From: Sva-07 sp963717385
GTDB taxonomy: Bacteria; Actinomycetota; Acidimicrobiia; Acidimicrobiales; Ilumatobacteraceae
Direction: 5' to 3'
Assembly: GCA_963717385.1 (NCBI GenBank)
Contig: CAVQWE010000026.1
Span: forward strand, 17,343 to 81,342
Length of the DNA: 64,000 bases
Position 1 is the first letter of the stretch; every line of letters starts with the position of its first letter. Below are positions 55,779 through 64,000 of this stretch, in pieces. The translations under genes and the position numbers were made by a program. The notes under the pieces are model-generated. The model saw nothing but the letters and a program-made list of their open reading frames with translations. It was not told the origin of the DNA and did not search any database.

Positions 55779-56039
55779 CTAGCTGCTCTTCCTCGAGGCA
55801 ACAAACTGCCAGACCGCGGTGATGACGAGGGCGCCGACGATCGAGCCGATCAAACCGCTCGGCTTCAGGTCGATGCCGTCGCCCGCAACGAGGCTGAACA
55901 GCAGCCCGCCGACGAACGAGCCACCGACACCGGCGACGAGCGCCATGGCCCAGTCGGTGCCCCGGCCGCCGCGACTGAGGATGAACTGAGCAAGCCAGCC
56001 GATGAGCATACCGAACACGATGATTGCCAAAATGAGCAC
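55779..56039 (-). CDS. GlsB/YeaQ/YmgE family stress-response membrane protein
   Basis: An 86-residue, three-helix protein with the family pattern LAIIVFGMLIGWLAQFILSR, a glycine-rich centre (WAMALVAGVGGSFVGGLLFS) and a conserved last helix (LIGSIVGALVITAVWQFVAS). Members are linked to acid and general stress. It diverges from the small membrane protein gene downstream of its promoter. Confidence 0.88.
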   Translation of the reverse strand: MLILAIIVFGMLIGWLAQFILSRGGRGTDWAMALVAGVGGSFVGGLLFSLVAGDGIDLKPSGLIGSIVGALVITAVWQFVASRKSS

Positions 56040-56118
56040 GTCGGCACACTACCGCCACGGGTACATTCGCCGGTGGTACCGCCACATCGACGGACCCTTC
56101 GAACGAAAAGAGATCATC

Positions 56119-56307
56119 ATGATCAAAGGTCTGATCGGACTGCTCATCGTGTTCCTCGTCGCGACCTTCCCGGCGACGTGGCTGCTGATGCTGTTCCTCG
56201 GCAACCTCGGTGTCGGACTGAGCTACTGGGGTGCGTTGCCGCTCGGGATCCTCGTGTCCGTGCTGCTCGGGTCGGCGTCCGCGCCGACCTTCGTCGTTCG
56301 CAACTGA
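56119..56307 (+). CDS. small two-helix membrane protein of unknown function
   Basis: ATG at 56119 gives a 62-residue protein with two helices (GLIGLLIVFLVATFPATWLL and LSYWGALPLGILVSVLLGSA). A basic stretch upstream (GYIRRWYRHIDGPFERK) is open in the same frame but lacks a good start. No family is recognised. It ends 2 bp before the stop of the convergent antiporter gene. Confidence 0.6.
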   Translation: MIKGLIGLLIVFLVATFPATWLLMLFLGNLGVGLSYWGALPLGILVSVLLGSASAPTFVVRN

Positions 56308-56308
56308 G

Positions 56309-57613
56309 TCAGCGACCGTCGTCGCCAGCCGACACCTGTTGCCGAGCCCGCAACGGGACGCGCACCGTCGCCATCGGTGTCTCGCCTTCTGCCAGGTCTT
56401 CACGTCGTGGATGCTGCTCGACATAGTCGGCGTAGGCGTTCGAGCCCCACCATGCGGTGATCCCGTGCAACAGCACGCTCAGCGCAACGGTGAACAGCGC
56501 AGCGTTGGCAATCGTCGATGAACCGTTGAGCAGGCTCTCGTCGACGATCTCGATCGTCAGGATGATCGTGGCCAGGCCACGCGGGCCGAACCATCCCATG
56601 TAGAGGATCGACTGCAGCTGCATCTTCGCCCCGATCAGCGAGATCGCCACAGCGACCAGGCGCACCACGGCCAAGCTCACCACGGCATAGACCACGACCT
56701 GCCAGCTGAGATCGGCGAGCACCGGGCCGAGAAAGATGCCGAACAGGCCGAAGCTGACCATGGTGAGGAGGTCGCCGGACGCCTCCGAGAACTCGGGCAA
56801 CGTGTCGTCACTCGACGACACGAACTGCCGGCCGAACACGAACCCGGCCACCCACGCTGCGATGAAGCCCGAACCACCCAACGGGGTCGCAATCGCGTAT
56901 GCCGACACCGCGAGGGCGACCAGACCGATCTCGAGCCAGTAGCCGACGGCAGCATCGCTCGAGCGGCCCCATGCGATCGCCCGGGCGCCGATCCAGCCCA
57001 CAGCGATCCCGATCACCACAGCGACGCCGACCTGTTGGGCGAGTTCGACGACCAGATCGCTGATCGCGAGCGATTGCTCGGCGGCCAACGCCGTTTCGAG
57101 GAACACGAGGAACACCGGCAGCGAGATGCCGTCGTTGAGCCCGCTCTCGATGTTGAGCGCCTGGCGCACACGCTGCGGAACGCGCTCGTTGGAGACCACG
57201 GCCTTGCCGAGCGCCGCGTCGGTGGGCGCCAACATCGCGCCCAGAACGGCGGCTTCCCAGATGTCGAGATTGCCGAACAGCACCGCCGCGAACAACCAGC
57301 CGAGCCCGATGGAAACCGGGAGCCCGATGCCGAGCAGACGTGCCGGGATGGTGTCGTCGCGCCAATTCGACGAGTTGATCGCACTCGCATCGCTGAAGAG
57401 CACGATCACGAGGGTGCCGGTGAGCACGAGCGTGACGAGGTCGGTCCTTTCGAGCAGCCCGGAGAAGTCGACCAGATCGAACACCTGCGGACCGAGCGCC
57501 AGTCCGAGAGCAGTGAACAGCATGGTGCCGGTCACCGCCGACCGGCTCAACCGCTTCGAGACAACGGCGAATGCGACCAGTGCGACTGCGACAATGGCCG
57601 GCAGAGCGCTCAT
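56309..57613 (-). CDS. CPA1-type cation:proton antiporter
   Basis: A 434-residue protein with about twelve helices. AVLGAMLAPTDAALGKAVVS and NIESGLNDGISLPVFLVFLE hold the conserved transport Asp residues of the NhaP/CPA1 group. FFIAAW-like GGSGFIAAWVAGFVFGRQFV and YMGWFGPRGLATIILTIEIV follow. It should export Na+ or K+ for protons. The last 30 residues are cytoplasmic. About 120 bp before the SHOCT protein gene hold nothing recognised. Confidence 0.9.
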   Translation of the reverse strand: MSALPAIVAVALVAFAVVSKRLSRSAVTGTMLFTALGLALGPQVFDLVDFSGLLERTDLVTLVLTGTLVIVLFSDASAINSSNWRDDTIPARLLGIGLPVSIGLGWLFAAVLFGNLDIWEAAVLGAMLAPTDAALGKAVVSNERVPQRVRQALNIESGLNDGISLPVFLVFLETALAAEQSLAISDLVVELAQQVGVAVVIGIAVGWIGARAIAWGRSSDAAVGYWLEIGLVALAVSAYAIATPLGGSGFIAAWVAGFVFGRQFVSSSDDTLPEFSEASGDLLTMVSFGLFGIFLGPVLADLSWQVVVYAVVSLAVVRLVAVAISLIGAKMQLQSILYMGWFGPRGLATIILTIEIVDESLLNGSSTIANAALFTVALSVLLHGITAWWGSNAYADYVEQHPRREDLAEGETPMATVRVPLRARQQVSAGDDGR

Positions 57614-57735
57614 CGTCGCGAACCCCTAGGACTCGACGGGGGCTGCGACGACCGGGCGTTCACGGCTGATCCGATGTCGAGGCAGCACGAGCGCGCCGAT
57701 CGCCAGAACCCCCACGGTCTCGCCCTTGCGTCGCC

Positions 57736-58107
57736 TCAGGCGAGCAGCTTCGCCTTGGCGGCGGAGAATTCCTCGTCGGTGAGCACACCAGCGGCCTTGA
57801 GGTCGGCCAGCTTCGAGAGCTCGGCCATCAGGTCACCGCCAGCGGCCGCGGCGGGCGCAGCAGCAGGCGCAGGAGCGGGCGCAGCCTGTGCGGCCCTCAT
57901 CGCGTCCATCTCGGCCTGCATCTGGGCCAGCTGGTCCTGCGAATCGAACGCGGCCTGCTGCGCAGCTTGCTGCTCGGCGGCGGCTTGCTGCTTGCCAGCC
58001 TGACGTCGGCCGGATGCGCCGACCACTGCCGATGCCGTTCCGGCAACGACGGCCGTGCGGGCCATCGTGCCGACGAGTCCTGGGCGGCCCATACGACGTC
58101 TCATCAT
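57736..58107 (-). CDS. SHOCT-domain protein with coiled-coil linker
   Basis: A short basic and hydrophobic N-terminus (MMRRRMGRPGLVGTMARTAV) is followed by a Gln/Ala-rich coiled coil (KQQAAAEQQAAQQAAFDSQD), an Ala/Pro linker, and a C-terminal SHOCT domain, LSKLADLKAAGVLTDEEFSA. SHOCT domains are short C-terminal modules found on many actinobacterial membrane proteins. The start and domain order fit a small anchored regulator or scaffold. Confidence 0.82.
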   Translation of the reverse strand: MMRRRMGRPGLVGTMARTAVVAGTASAVVGASGRRQAGKQQAAAEQQAAQQAAFDSQDQLAQMQAEMDAMRAAQAAPAPAPAAAPAAAAGGDLMAELSKLADLKAAGVLTDEEFSAAKAKLLA

Positions 58108-58155
58108 GTTGTTGTCTCCTTCAATCGGTGTCTGAAAGCGGAATCAGGGAATGCG

Positions 58156-58590
58156 TCAGTCGGCGAGTTCGGCGAGTTCTGCAAGCAGTTCGTCGACGAC
58201 CAGACCGGGGACCCGGAAGTTGTCGGCGAGGACGCCACCAGATTCGACGATTGCATCGCGCAAGGGCTTGGCCCACGTGTGTTCGAACACCAGGATCGCC
58301 TCGGCGCTGTTGGGCTCGAGCTCGGCAGCGAGTTCTTGGACGTCCTCGTCGGAGATCAGCGACTCGATCTGGTCCATCACGTTGGCGAGCCGTTCGGCAT
58401 CGGCGTTTCCGCCGAGTTCCTCGAACTCGGTGAACGTCACCTCGCCGTCGGCGTCCTTCTGCACGAGCAGGCCGTCGATGATGCTGATCGTGTCGTTGTC
58501 GACGAGCCGTTCGAGTTCGGGGATGATGCCGCCGTTGAACTGGTTTCCGGGGAAACTGACGACGAGCACTTCGATGGGGCCGAGGGCCAT
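58156..58590 (-). CDS. DUF6325-like protein (formerly DUF1269-type)
   Basis: GGAGG lies 5 nt before ATG at 58590 (MALGPIEVLVVSFPGNQFNG). The fold looks like a ferredoxin-type alpha-beta sandwich: LVDNDTISIIDGLLVQKDAD, FEHTWAKPLRDAIVESGG. Such proteins frequently sit next to SHOCT-domain genes, as here. Function unknown; a stress role is suggested by the context. Confidence 0.78.
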   Translation of the reverse strand: MALGPIEVLVVSFPGNQFNGGIIPELERLVDNDTISIIDGLLVQKDADGEVTFTEFEELGGNADAERLANVMDQIESLISDEDVQELAAELEPNSAEAILVFEHTWAKPLRDAIVESGGVLADNFRVPGLVVDELLAELAELAD

Positions 58591-58757
58591 GTGAGCCTCC
58601 AAGAGATGGCGAGTACCAGGAGCGAATAGGGCGGTCGAACCATAGCGCAGATCGTCGAGATGACTCCAACGAGATCAGAGGTTGATTTCCTCTCATCCGG
58701 GGGCGATGCTTGTGCCGCTCGGCGCACGGATGCGCCGACCGAACGAAAGGCAACACC

Positions 58758-59150
58758 TTGTTACTTGCAGCTGAATTCGGAACCGGCCAGGTCTTCTGGT
58801 CGATTCTCTGGTTCTTCCTCTTCTTCGTGTGGATCCTGCTGATCTTCACCATCTTCGGCGACATCATCCGCAGCGACGACATGGGCGGCGTGGCGAAGGC
58901 GATCTGGTCGATCTTCATCATCTTCGTGCCGTTCCTCGGCATCTTCGCCTACCTGATCGTGCGCGGCGGGTCGATGGGTGAGCGCCAGATCAAGGCAGCC
59001 CAGGCCCAGGAAGCAGCGATGCAGGACTACATCCGCACCACTGCCGGCACCAGCTCGGCCGACGAACTGACCAAGCTCGCCGACCTCCACACCGCTGGCA
59101 AGCTCGACGACGCCGAGTACGCCGCCGCCAAGGCCAAGATCGTCAGCTGA
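58758..59150 (+). CDS. PLDc_N-SHOCT membrane protein
   Basis: TTG at 58758 with GAAAGG upstream is the likely start (LLLAAEFGTGQVFWSILWFF). Two helices follow (LFFVWILLIFTIFGDIIRSD and WSIFIIFVPFLGIFAYLIVR) in the PLDc_N pattern, and the C-terminal SHOCT domain is seen as ELTKLADLHTAGKLDDAEYA. Proteins of this kind are widespread in actinobacteria; the role is not established. It diverges from the DUF6325 gene. Confidence 0.85.
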   Translation: MLLAAEFGTGQVFWSILWFFLFFVWILLIFTIFGDIIRSDDMGGVAKAIWSIFIIFVPFLGIFAYLIVRGGSMGERQIKAAQAQEAAMQDYIRTTAGTSSADELTKLADLHTAGKLDDAEYAAAKAKIVS

Positions 59151-59160
59151 ACACCGCAAC

Positions 59161-59181
59161 GTTCGTCTGAATCAGACGAAC
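59161..59181. terminator. 21-bp palindromic terminator
   Basis: Perfect arms GTTCGTCTGA (59161-59170) and TCAGACGAAC (59172-59181) flank a single A. It lies 10 bp after the SHOCT gene stop, in front of the convergent Vps62-like gene end, and so can serve as a terminator. Confidence 0.6.
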
Positions 59182-59265
59182 ATCCCAACGGCGTCACGCC
59201 AGGCCCTCGGGTCCGGGCGTGGCGCCGTTGTCGCGTCCGGTCTCGGACGCACCGTGCGCCCGGCT

Positions 59266-61207
59266 TCAGACTCCCACCGGAATCGCTTCGTCGGTGGACT
59301 CGGCCTCCATCCCCTGCGACTCGGCGACCATGTCGCCGAACAGCAAGGTCTGGGCCACCGCTGCGAGCGGCACGATCAGCGCGTACACGAGCGTGATCAG
59401 GCCGGAGAACAACCACAGCGGAAGACCCGCTGCCACCACGAGCAACAGCAATCCGACAATGCCTCCGGACACCACCACCAACAGATTGAACAACCCGACC
59501 ATCAGCGCTGTGTGGAACCAGCGACCGCGCACGAGTTCGGCACTGCGGGCGAGTCCACGACGCCCATCGAGATCCTCGGTCACCACGGCCTGGGCCATCA
59601 GCTGGAAACGAACCAGATACCAGATGGCGAACGGGATCCCGATCACGGTCACCGACAGCACGGAAACGATCACCACCGACCAGAAGAAGCCGACGGCGAG
59701 GTCGCCGGCGTGCGACCAGGCGCGGCGAACGGCTTCCAGACCTGACGCCTCCGTGCCCTCTCCGAGCATGTCGTAGTACGACGCCACCATCGCATTCACG
59801 GCCACGTACGCAAGCAGGCTGGCAAGGCTTCCGGCCAGGACCGCGAACACGAGACTGGTCTCCGACGCTCCTGCGGCGAGCGCGGTCACTCGACGAATGA
59901 GCGGCACGAAGCCGAGCACCGACGCGAACAACCCGACCACGATCGACGTCGGGATGTACACCAGCCCGATGGTGATCAGCACTCGGGCCCGACGGCGGTA
60001 GCTGCCCGCAGACGCCCGGATGATCTCGCCGGCCCGACGGCGTCGGATCATGGGCACGGCGGGCAGCTTCGTCCACACCGTTCGCCTCACCAGCCACCTC
60101 CCGATCAGGACGAGCACGAGGAGGGTCACGAACAGTCGCAGCGGGGAGGTCTTGAGGGTGATCAGCGACCCCGACCCGGTCTCGACGATGCTGCAAAACG
60201 AGTTGATGATCGATTCGGCTTGGGAATCCCCCGCTGGGACGACAACGCTGGCGGCGCGAAGTGAGTCGTGCCAGTCGATCGGATGGGTCCAGCGTTCCTT
60301 GTCCTGCGGTCCGGTCGGACCGTTGAACGACCCGCTCTGGCGTTCGCCCCAGCGACCGTCGAATGCCAACCAGGCGAACGGATCGTCGGCCCCAGCGACG
60401 GTGTCGGGCATCAGGATCACCTCGGGGTCGGTCCGGTCCGATGGACCGTCGGTGGTATCGCAGCCGAACCCCTCACTGGCGCTGCGACCGATGTACAGCG
60501 CCGACCCGAAGTAGCTGGCATGCGAACCAGCCGAGGGATACACCACCGGCCGGTCGCCTTCGCGGGACAGTTTGTCGGAGCCCCAGTCGGCGCGTTCACC
60601 ACCTTCGTGTTGGGCATAGCCGACACTGACCGGCTCGGTCTGCAGCGCCTCCTCGACGGTGCCGACGTCGAAGAGGAGTTGGATCCCCTCCCAGTCGCTC
60701 TCGTGCTTGTTGTTCCAGTCGTTGTAGTACCAGTAGAACCAGTATTGGACTGCGAGCTGGTCCGGCGCATCGTCCTGGGTGGCGATGTTTGCGTACACCA
60801 CGGGTTGGCGCTCGCCCGTGACGGTGTCGGTGTAGCGGTCGAAGTCACGCTCGTAGAGGCACGCTGGATCGAGGGCGCTGCCGGGGAAGTCGAGGTAGAA
60901 CCCTTCGCCGCGGTCGTACAGATCCGCCGCCGAGGGCGCCGTCATGATCACCGGATTGGCCTCGCCGAGTTGGCGCAGCACGACGTCGGGATTGTCGAGC
61001 ACGATGTCCACCGACTGCGGCGCATACGGCTCGCCGTTCGGGTCGCACGCCTCGTCCTGCGCCTTGAGCATCACGATCGGCGCGAACTGCTCGACGAGTT
61101 CCTGCTCCGGCGACACGGGCCTGCGTGTTGCCTTGGGCCCCGACCGGGGTGGCCACCATCGCGGCACCGGTCATCGCCAGCGCCGCCAGCACGATGAGTC
61201 TCTTCAC
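59266..61207 (-). CDS. exported Vps62-like domain fused to a multi-pass membrane domain (frameshifted)
   Basis: GTG at 61207, with GGGGAGGG upstream, begins a signal peptide (VKRLIVLAALAMTGAAMVAT). Near 61120, in a GGGCCCC/GGGG stretch, the frame changes to PEQELVEQFAPIVMLKAQDE. An extracytoplasmic domain (VQYWFYWYYNDWNNKHESDW, VVYPSAGSHASYFGSALYIG) resembles Vps62-related proteins. After residue 350 about seven helices follow (RLFVTLLVLVLIGRWLVR, VYIPTSIVVGLFASVLGFVP, LAVGFFWSVVIVSVLSVTVI, LVVVSGGIVGLLLLVVAAGL). Such a fusion is uncommon. The role is unknown; the Vps62-like part may bind carbohydrate or lipid. Confidence 0.72.
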
Positions 61208-61324
61208 GATGCCCTCCCCTTGTCGATCCGCTGACCGTACGTGTGCGCTCGCCCTCACCGCGAACCCGGTTGCGATGAGTTTCCGCGCGACCTGTCGGCG
61301 CGAAACCTCATCGCTCTCGGAACG

Positions 61325-62239
61325 TCAGGCGGGAAAGACGGTGGCCCAGTCGGAGCGGATGCTGGCGATGGTCCATCCCAGATCGCGGCCGAACTGCACG
61401 AGATCGCCCTCGAAATCGATCGTGCCCGCCTGCGCCGGGTAGGCGTACTCGCGATCGGCGTCGTCGTGGTCGACGAGGAGTGCGAACGTCGGACCATCAG
61501 CGGCCAGGGCGTACTCGAGCATCTCGCGGTCGCCCGCAGTGTTGCCGGCAGCGAAGATCGGCCGTCGCCCGAGGTGGCGTTGGATGTTGGCGACCTTCAC
61601 CTCGCCTTCGTTCGCAGCTGTGCCATCGAGCCCTGCACCGCGCACGAGGTGCGGGCGGCCGGCATCGTCGCGAGAGAACTCGTAGGTGACAAGGGTGCCA
61701 ACGACGTCGTCGGGTGACACCTCGTAGAAGTCCCGACTGATCGCCCGGACGAACTCGGTGCCGCCTCCGCTGACCACGAACACCTCGAACTCGCGGGCTC
61801 GAAGGGCATCGACCAGTTCGAGCATCGGCGCATAACGCATCGAGCGATACGCCACGTCCCGGTCGCGATGCGTGGCGACGGCGAAGAAGGCCCGCACCCG
61901 CTCGTCGAACTCGCTCGGGCTGATACCGGCGCACAATTCGACGAGCGCCATCGCGATCCGCTCGAGGCCGAGCTCGGCCTGCGCAGCCGTGTCGTGCTCG
62001 ATCAATGCCCGGTACTCCTCCCGCTCCGCGATGCTCGGATCAGCCTGCACGGCCCGGCCGAGTTCCGCGAGCATGAACTCGAGCTGCACGTAGTTCGGCT
62101 TCTCGCACCAGAGGGTGCCGTCGTTGTCGAACACCGCGACTCGGTTCTCGACCGGCACGTCAGTGGACGCCACCAGGAATTCCAGCAGCGCGCTCTTGGT
62201 GGGCCCGTCGTTCCACGACGGCAACGGATCAGTGGTCAT
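61325..62239 (-). CDS. HAD superfamily phosphatase (SerB-like)
   Basis: ATG at 62239 (MTTDPLPSWNDGPTKSALLE); an upstream ATG at 62251 is possible. The nucleophile motif is VAVFDNDGTLWCEK, with two Asp around residue 38. The second motif is EVFVVSGGGTEF, and motif III/IV is IFAAGNTAGDREMLEYA. The family cleaves small phosphate esters; residues fit a SerB-like or acid phosphatase, but the substrate is unknown. A dispersed 50-bp repeat lies just upstream of the start. Confidence 0.88.
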   Translation of the reverse strand: MTTDPLPSWNDGPTKSALLEFLVASTDVPVENRVAVFDNDGTLWCEKPNYVQLEFMLAELGRAVQADPSIAEREEYRALIEHDTAAQAELGLERIAMALVELCAGISPSEFDERVRAFFAVATHRDRDVAYRSMRYAPMLELVDALRAREFEVFVVSGGGTEFVRAISRDFYEVSPDDVVGTLVTYEFSRDDAGRPHLVRGAGLDGTAANEGEVKVANIQRHLGRRPIFAAGNTAGDREMLEYALAADGPTFALLVDHDDADREYAYPAQAGTIDFEGDLVQFGRDLGWTIASIRSDWATVFPA

Positions 62240-62254
62240 GTCATGCTCCATTCA

Positions 62255-62304
62255 CCGAAAAATCCCTCGTTCGTGACGCTCAGCGCACAGATCGGGGGAC
62301 ATTT
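62255..62304. repeat. ~50-bp dispersed repeat, copy 2 (inverted relative to copy 1)
   Basis: Its reverse complement matches 28843-28890 in all but a few positions, including the exact 20-bp core CCCCCGATCTGTGCGCTGAG. The ends CCGAAAAATCCC and GGGGGACATTTCGG are imperfect inverted repeats. It fills the gap between the FGE-family stop (62317) and the HAD phosphatase start (62239). Confidence 0.85.
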
Positions 62305-62316
62305 CGGAAGGTTGGT

Positions 62317-63224
62317 TCAGTGGCGGATGGTGCGGATGCCGATGTGGCTCATGCCGGTGTCGATCATCTGGGGGCGACGGGCGGCGGGGCGGTAGCGCTG
62401 GCAGTAGTTGTCGGCGCAGAGGAACGAGCCGCCCTTGATCACCTTGCGGGGGATCCGGAACTGCGGTTGGTGCGGATCGAAGCTCGCCTCGATGTCGGGA
62501 CCTCGCGGGTTGGAGGGCACGCAGCAGGGCTTGTCGGCGTCGACGGGATGCTGCGACGAGTACCAGTCGGTGGTCCACTCCCACACGTTGCCCGCCATGT
62601 CGAACAGTCCGAGGCCGTTCGGCGGGAACGAACCGACCGGCGCGGTGCCGGTGAAGCCGTCGGCTTCGCTGTTGCGCCACGGGAAGTCGCCCTGCCAGAA
62701 GTTGGCGAGGTAGCGACCGTCGGGAACGGCCTCGTCACCCCACACGAACGCGCGGCCCTCCGCTCCCCCGCGGGCTGCGTACTCCCACTGGGCCTCGGTG
62801 GGCAGCGATTCGCCCGCCCATGCCGCGTAGGCCTCGGCGTCCTCGAACGCCACGTGAACCACTGGGTGATCACCGCGGTCGCCGTTCGACGACCGAGGCC
62901 CCTCCGGGTGACGCCACGACGCACCCGGCGTCCACGTCCACCACTGGCTGAGGTGCCGCAGGTCGACTGGGCCGGGCGTCATCGTGAACACCAGCGAGCC
63001 GGCGACGAGGTTCTCGAGCGGGGCGCCCGGGAAGTCGGCGGGGTCGAGCGGGCGTTCGGCGACGGTCACGTAGCCGGTCGCGTCGACGAACGCCGCGAAC
63101 TGCTCGTTGGTGACCGTCGTCGGGCTGATCGAGAAGGCATCGACGCGCACCTGGTGCGTGGGCGCCTCCTCGGGATAGTGGTCGTCGGAGCCCATGCGGA
63201 AGTGCCCGCCGGGAGCTCGATCAC
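62317..63224 (-). CDS. formylglycine-generating enzyme family protein (sulfatase activator, frameshifted)
   Basis: GTG at 63224 overlaps the sulfatase stop; VIELPGGHFRMGSDDHYPEE is recovered after one shift near 63205. The FGE fold shows ISPTTVTNEQFAAFVDATGY, DHPVVHVAFEDAEAYAAWAG, LPTEAQWEYAARGGAEG and FDMAGNVWEWTTDWYSSQ. The catalytic Cys pair is in KGGSFLCADNYCQRYRPAA. It turns a cysteine in sulfatases into formylglycine, the active residue. Its place right behind a sulfatase gene strongly supports that role. Confidence 0.92.
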
Positions 63225-64000
63225 GTGCTGGCGACCCCCGACTGCAGCTTCTCGAACACCTTGTCGATCCCGAAGCTTGCCGGCTCCTGACGCGGCGGGA
63301 ACTCGACGAGCGTCGACAGCATGTTGGCCACGTACATCTGCGCCGGCACCAGCACCCACGCCCGGTCGATCAACCAGTCGTAGTAGGTGTTCGAGGTGAT
63401 GTCGGCACGTTCGAACGGATCGGTGCGCAGGTTGAAGATCTTCGGGACGCGCAGCTCGGTGTACGGCTCGGCCCACACCAGCAGCGTGCCGACCGCCCGC
63501 TGCTCGAGAAATACGACTTTCCAGTTGTCGTAGCGCAGCGCAGTGAGATCACCGTCGTCGGAGACGTAGAAGAAGTGCTGTCGCGGGCTCGCGTCGCTCG
63601 CTCCCGTGAGGTAGTCGAGCTGGTTGAAGCCGTCGAGGTGCACCTTGTAGGAGGTGCCGTTCAGGTCGCAGCCGGCCTTGAGGTCGTCCTGGATGTCCGG
63701 ATTGCCGGCGGCGGCGAGCAAGGTGACGAACCAGTCGTTGTGACTCACGATGCCGTTGAGGACCTCACCGGCGGGGATGTGGCCGGGCCAGCGCACCATC
63801 GCCGGCACCCGGTACGCGCCCTCCCAGTTCGAGTTCTTCTCGTTGCGGAACGGAGTCATGCCACCATCGGGCCAGGTGTTCATGTGCGGCCCGTTGTCGG
63901 TGGAGTACATGACGATCGTGTCCTCCGCGAGGCCCTGTTCGTCGAGATAGTCGAGCACCTGCCCGACGAGTTCGTCGTGGTCGCACATCACGTCGTGATA
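63221..64000 (-). CDS. sulfatase, C-terminal part (cut by window edge)
   Basis: The visible 260 residues match the later half of type I sulfatases: DTIVMYSTDNGPHMNTWPDG, WEGAYRVPAMVRWPGHIPAG and VSHNDWFVTLLAAAGNPDIQ. The open frame continues beyond 64000, so the N-terminal CxPxR site is out of view. The end overlaps the FGE-family gene by 4 bp, so the two are co-translated. It probably hydrolyses a sulfate ester; the substrate is unknown. Confidence 0.9.
   Translation of the reverse strand, partial: YHDVMCDHDELVGQVLDYLDEQGLAEDTIVMYSTDNGPHMNTWPDGGMTPFRNEKNSNWEGAYRVPAMVRWPGHIPAGEVLNGIVSHNDWFVTLLAAAGNPDIQDDLKAGCDLNGTSYKVHLDGFNQLDYLTGASDASPRQHFFYVSDDGDLTALRYDNWKVVFLEQRAVGTLLVWAEPYTELRVPKIFNLRTDPFERADITSNTYYDWLIDRAWVLVPAQMYVANMLSTLVEFPPRQEPASFGIDKVFEKLQSGVAST

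Overview
The window is GC-rich, gene-dense bacterial chromosome. Its gene content points to an actinobacterium, most likely of the class Acidimicrobiia (Ilumatobacter-like); this is inferred from gene content, not from a marker phylogeny. Supporting genes are a WhiB-like Fe-S regulator, a PafB/PafC-type pair of WYL regulators, a CxxC glutaredoxin of mycoredoxin type, bacterial Ku with a stand-alone LigD polymerase domain, a polyphosphate glucokinase, an F420-type CofC guanylyltransferase, two wax ester synthase/DGAT enzymes, a fused indolepyruvate ferredoxin oxidoreductase and HU followed by Lys/Ala/Pro-rich repeats. I saw no tRNA, rRNA, CRISPR array, prophage or transposase. Apart from about 280 bp between hup and phoH, no gene-free gap approaches 300 bp.

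Layout. 0-12.5 kb: a Cache-domain membrane protein (cut by the left edge), an amidohydrolase, a CobW-type GTPase, a beta-lactamase-fold lipoprotein, a secreted protein of unknown function, the NHEJ pair (LigD-Pol, Ku), a membrane protein, a lipoprotein, an M24 peptidase and a large anchored protein. 12.5-17 kb: glutaredoxin, then a transsulfuration operon (cystathionine beta-synthase, cystathionine gamma-synthase/lyase) running into otsA with overlapping stops and starts. 17-20 kb: gpsA, an unknown gene and rnhB, tightly packed. 20-28.8 kb: cofC, a PIG-L deacetylase, the repeat protein and HU, PhoH2, WhiB, a DEDDh exonuclease, pafBC, aldehyde dehydrogenase and a CsoR/CstR-type repressor. 28.9-32.5 kb: pgi, pgl, RarD. 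32.6-42.7 kb: a zinc-protease-like lipoprotein, a hydrolase, an L,D-transpeptidase, GT2, argG, an M20 peptidase, a ZIP transporter and a MmyB-type regulator. 42.8-49.6 kb: indolepyruvate oxidoreductase, a CaCA antiporter, ppgK and acyl-CoA dehydrogenase. 49.6-61.2 kb: divergent WS/DGATs, a DUF202 pair, a second L,D-transpeptidase, a decayed amidohydrolase, and a run of small membrane-stress proteins (GlsB-like, SHOCT, DUF6325-like, PLDc_N-SHOCT) with a CPA antiporter. 61.3-64 kb: a HAD phosphatase, a formylglycine-generating enzyme and a sulfatase (cut by the right edge).

About nineteen genes, including essential or near-essential ones (argG, otsA), need one to four reading-frame changes to restore a family-like protein. 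Most sites lie in or near short G/C runs. I read these as mainly sequence errors, as in a draft or long-read assembly, and annotate the genes as whole with approximate shift points. The amidohydrolase at 54.7-55.8 kb, which also lacks its N-terminus, is the best candidate for a true pseudogene.

The most interesting non-routine signals are: a paired palindromic (REP-like) element at two loci 42 kb apart; a second ~50-bp dispersed element at two loci; HU with its basic tail encoded as a separate repeat gene, and a similar tail fused to a wax ester synthase; a CsoR-family repressor that lacks the copper-ligand His and has a CsoR-like operator 10 bp upstream of its start; and a sulfatase overlapping the gene for its likely activating enzyme.
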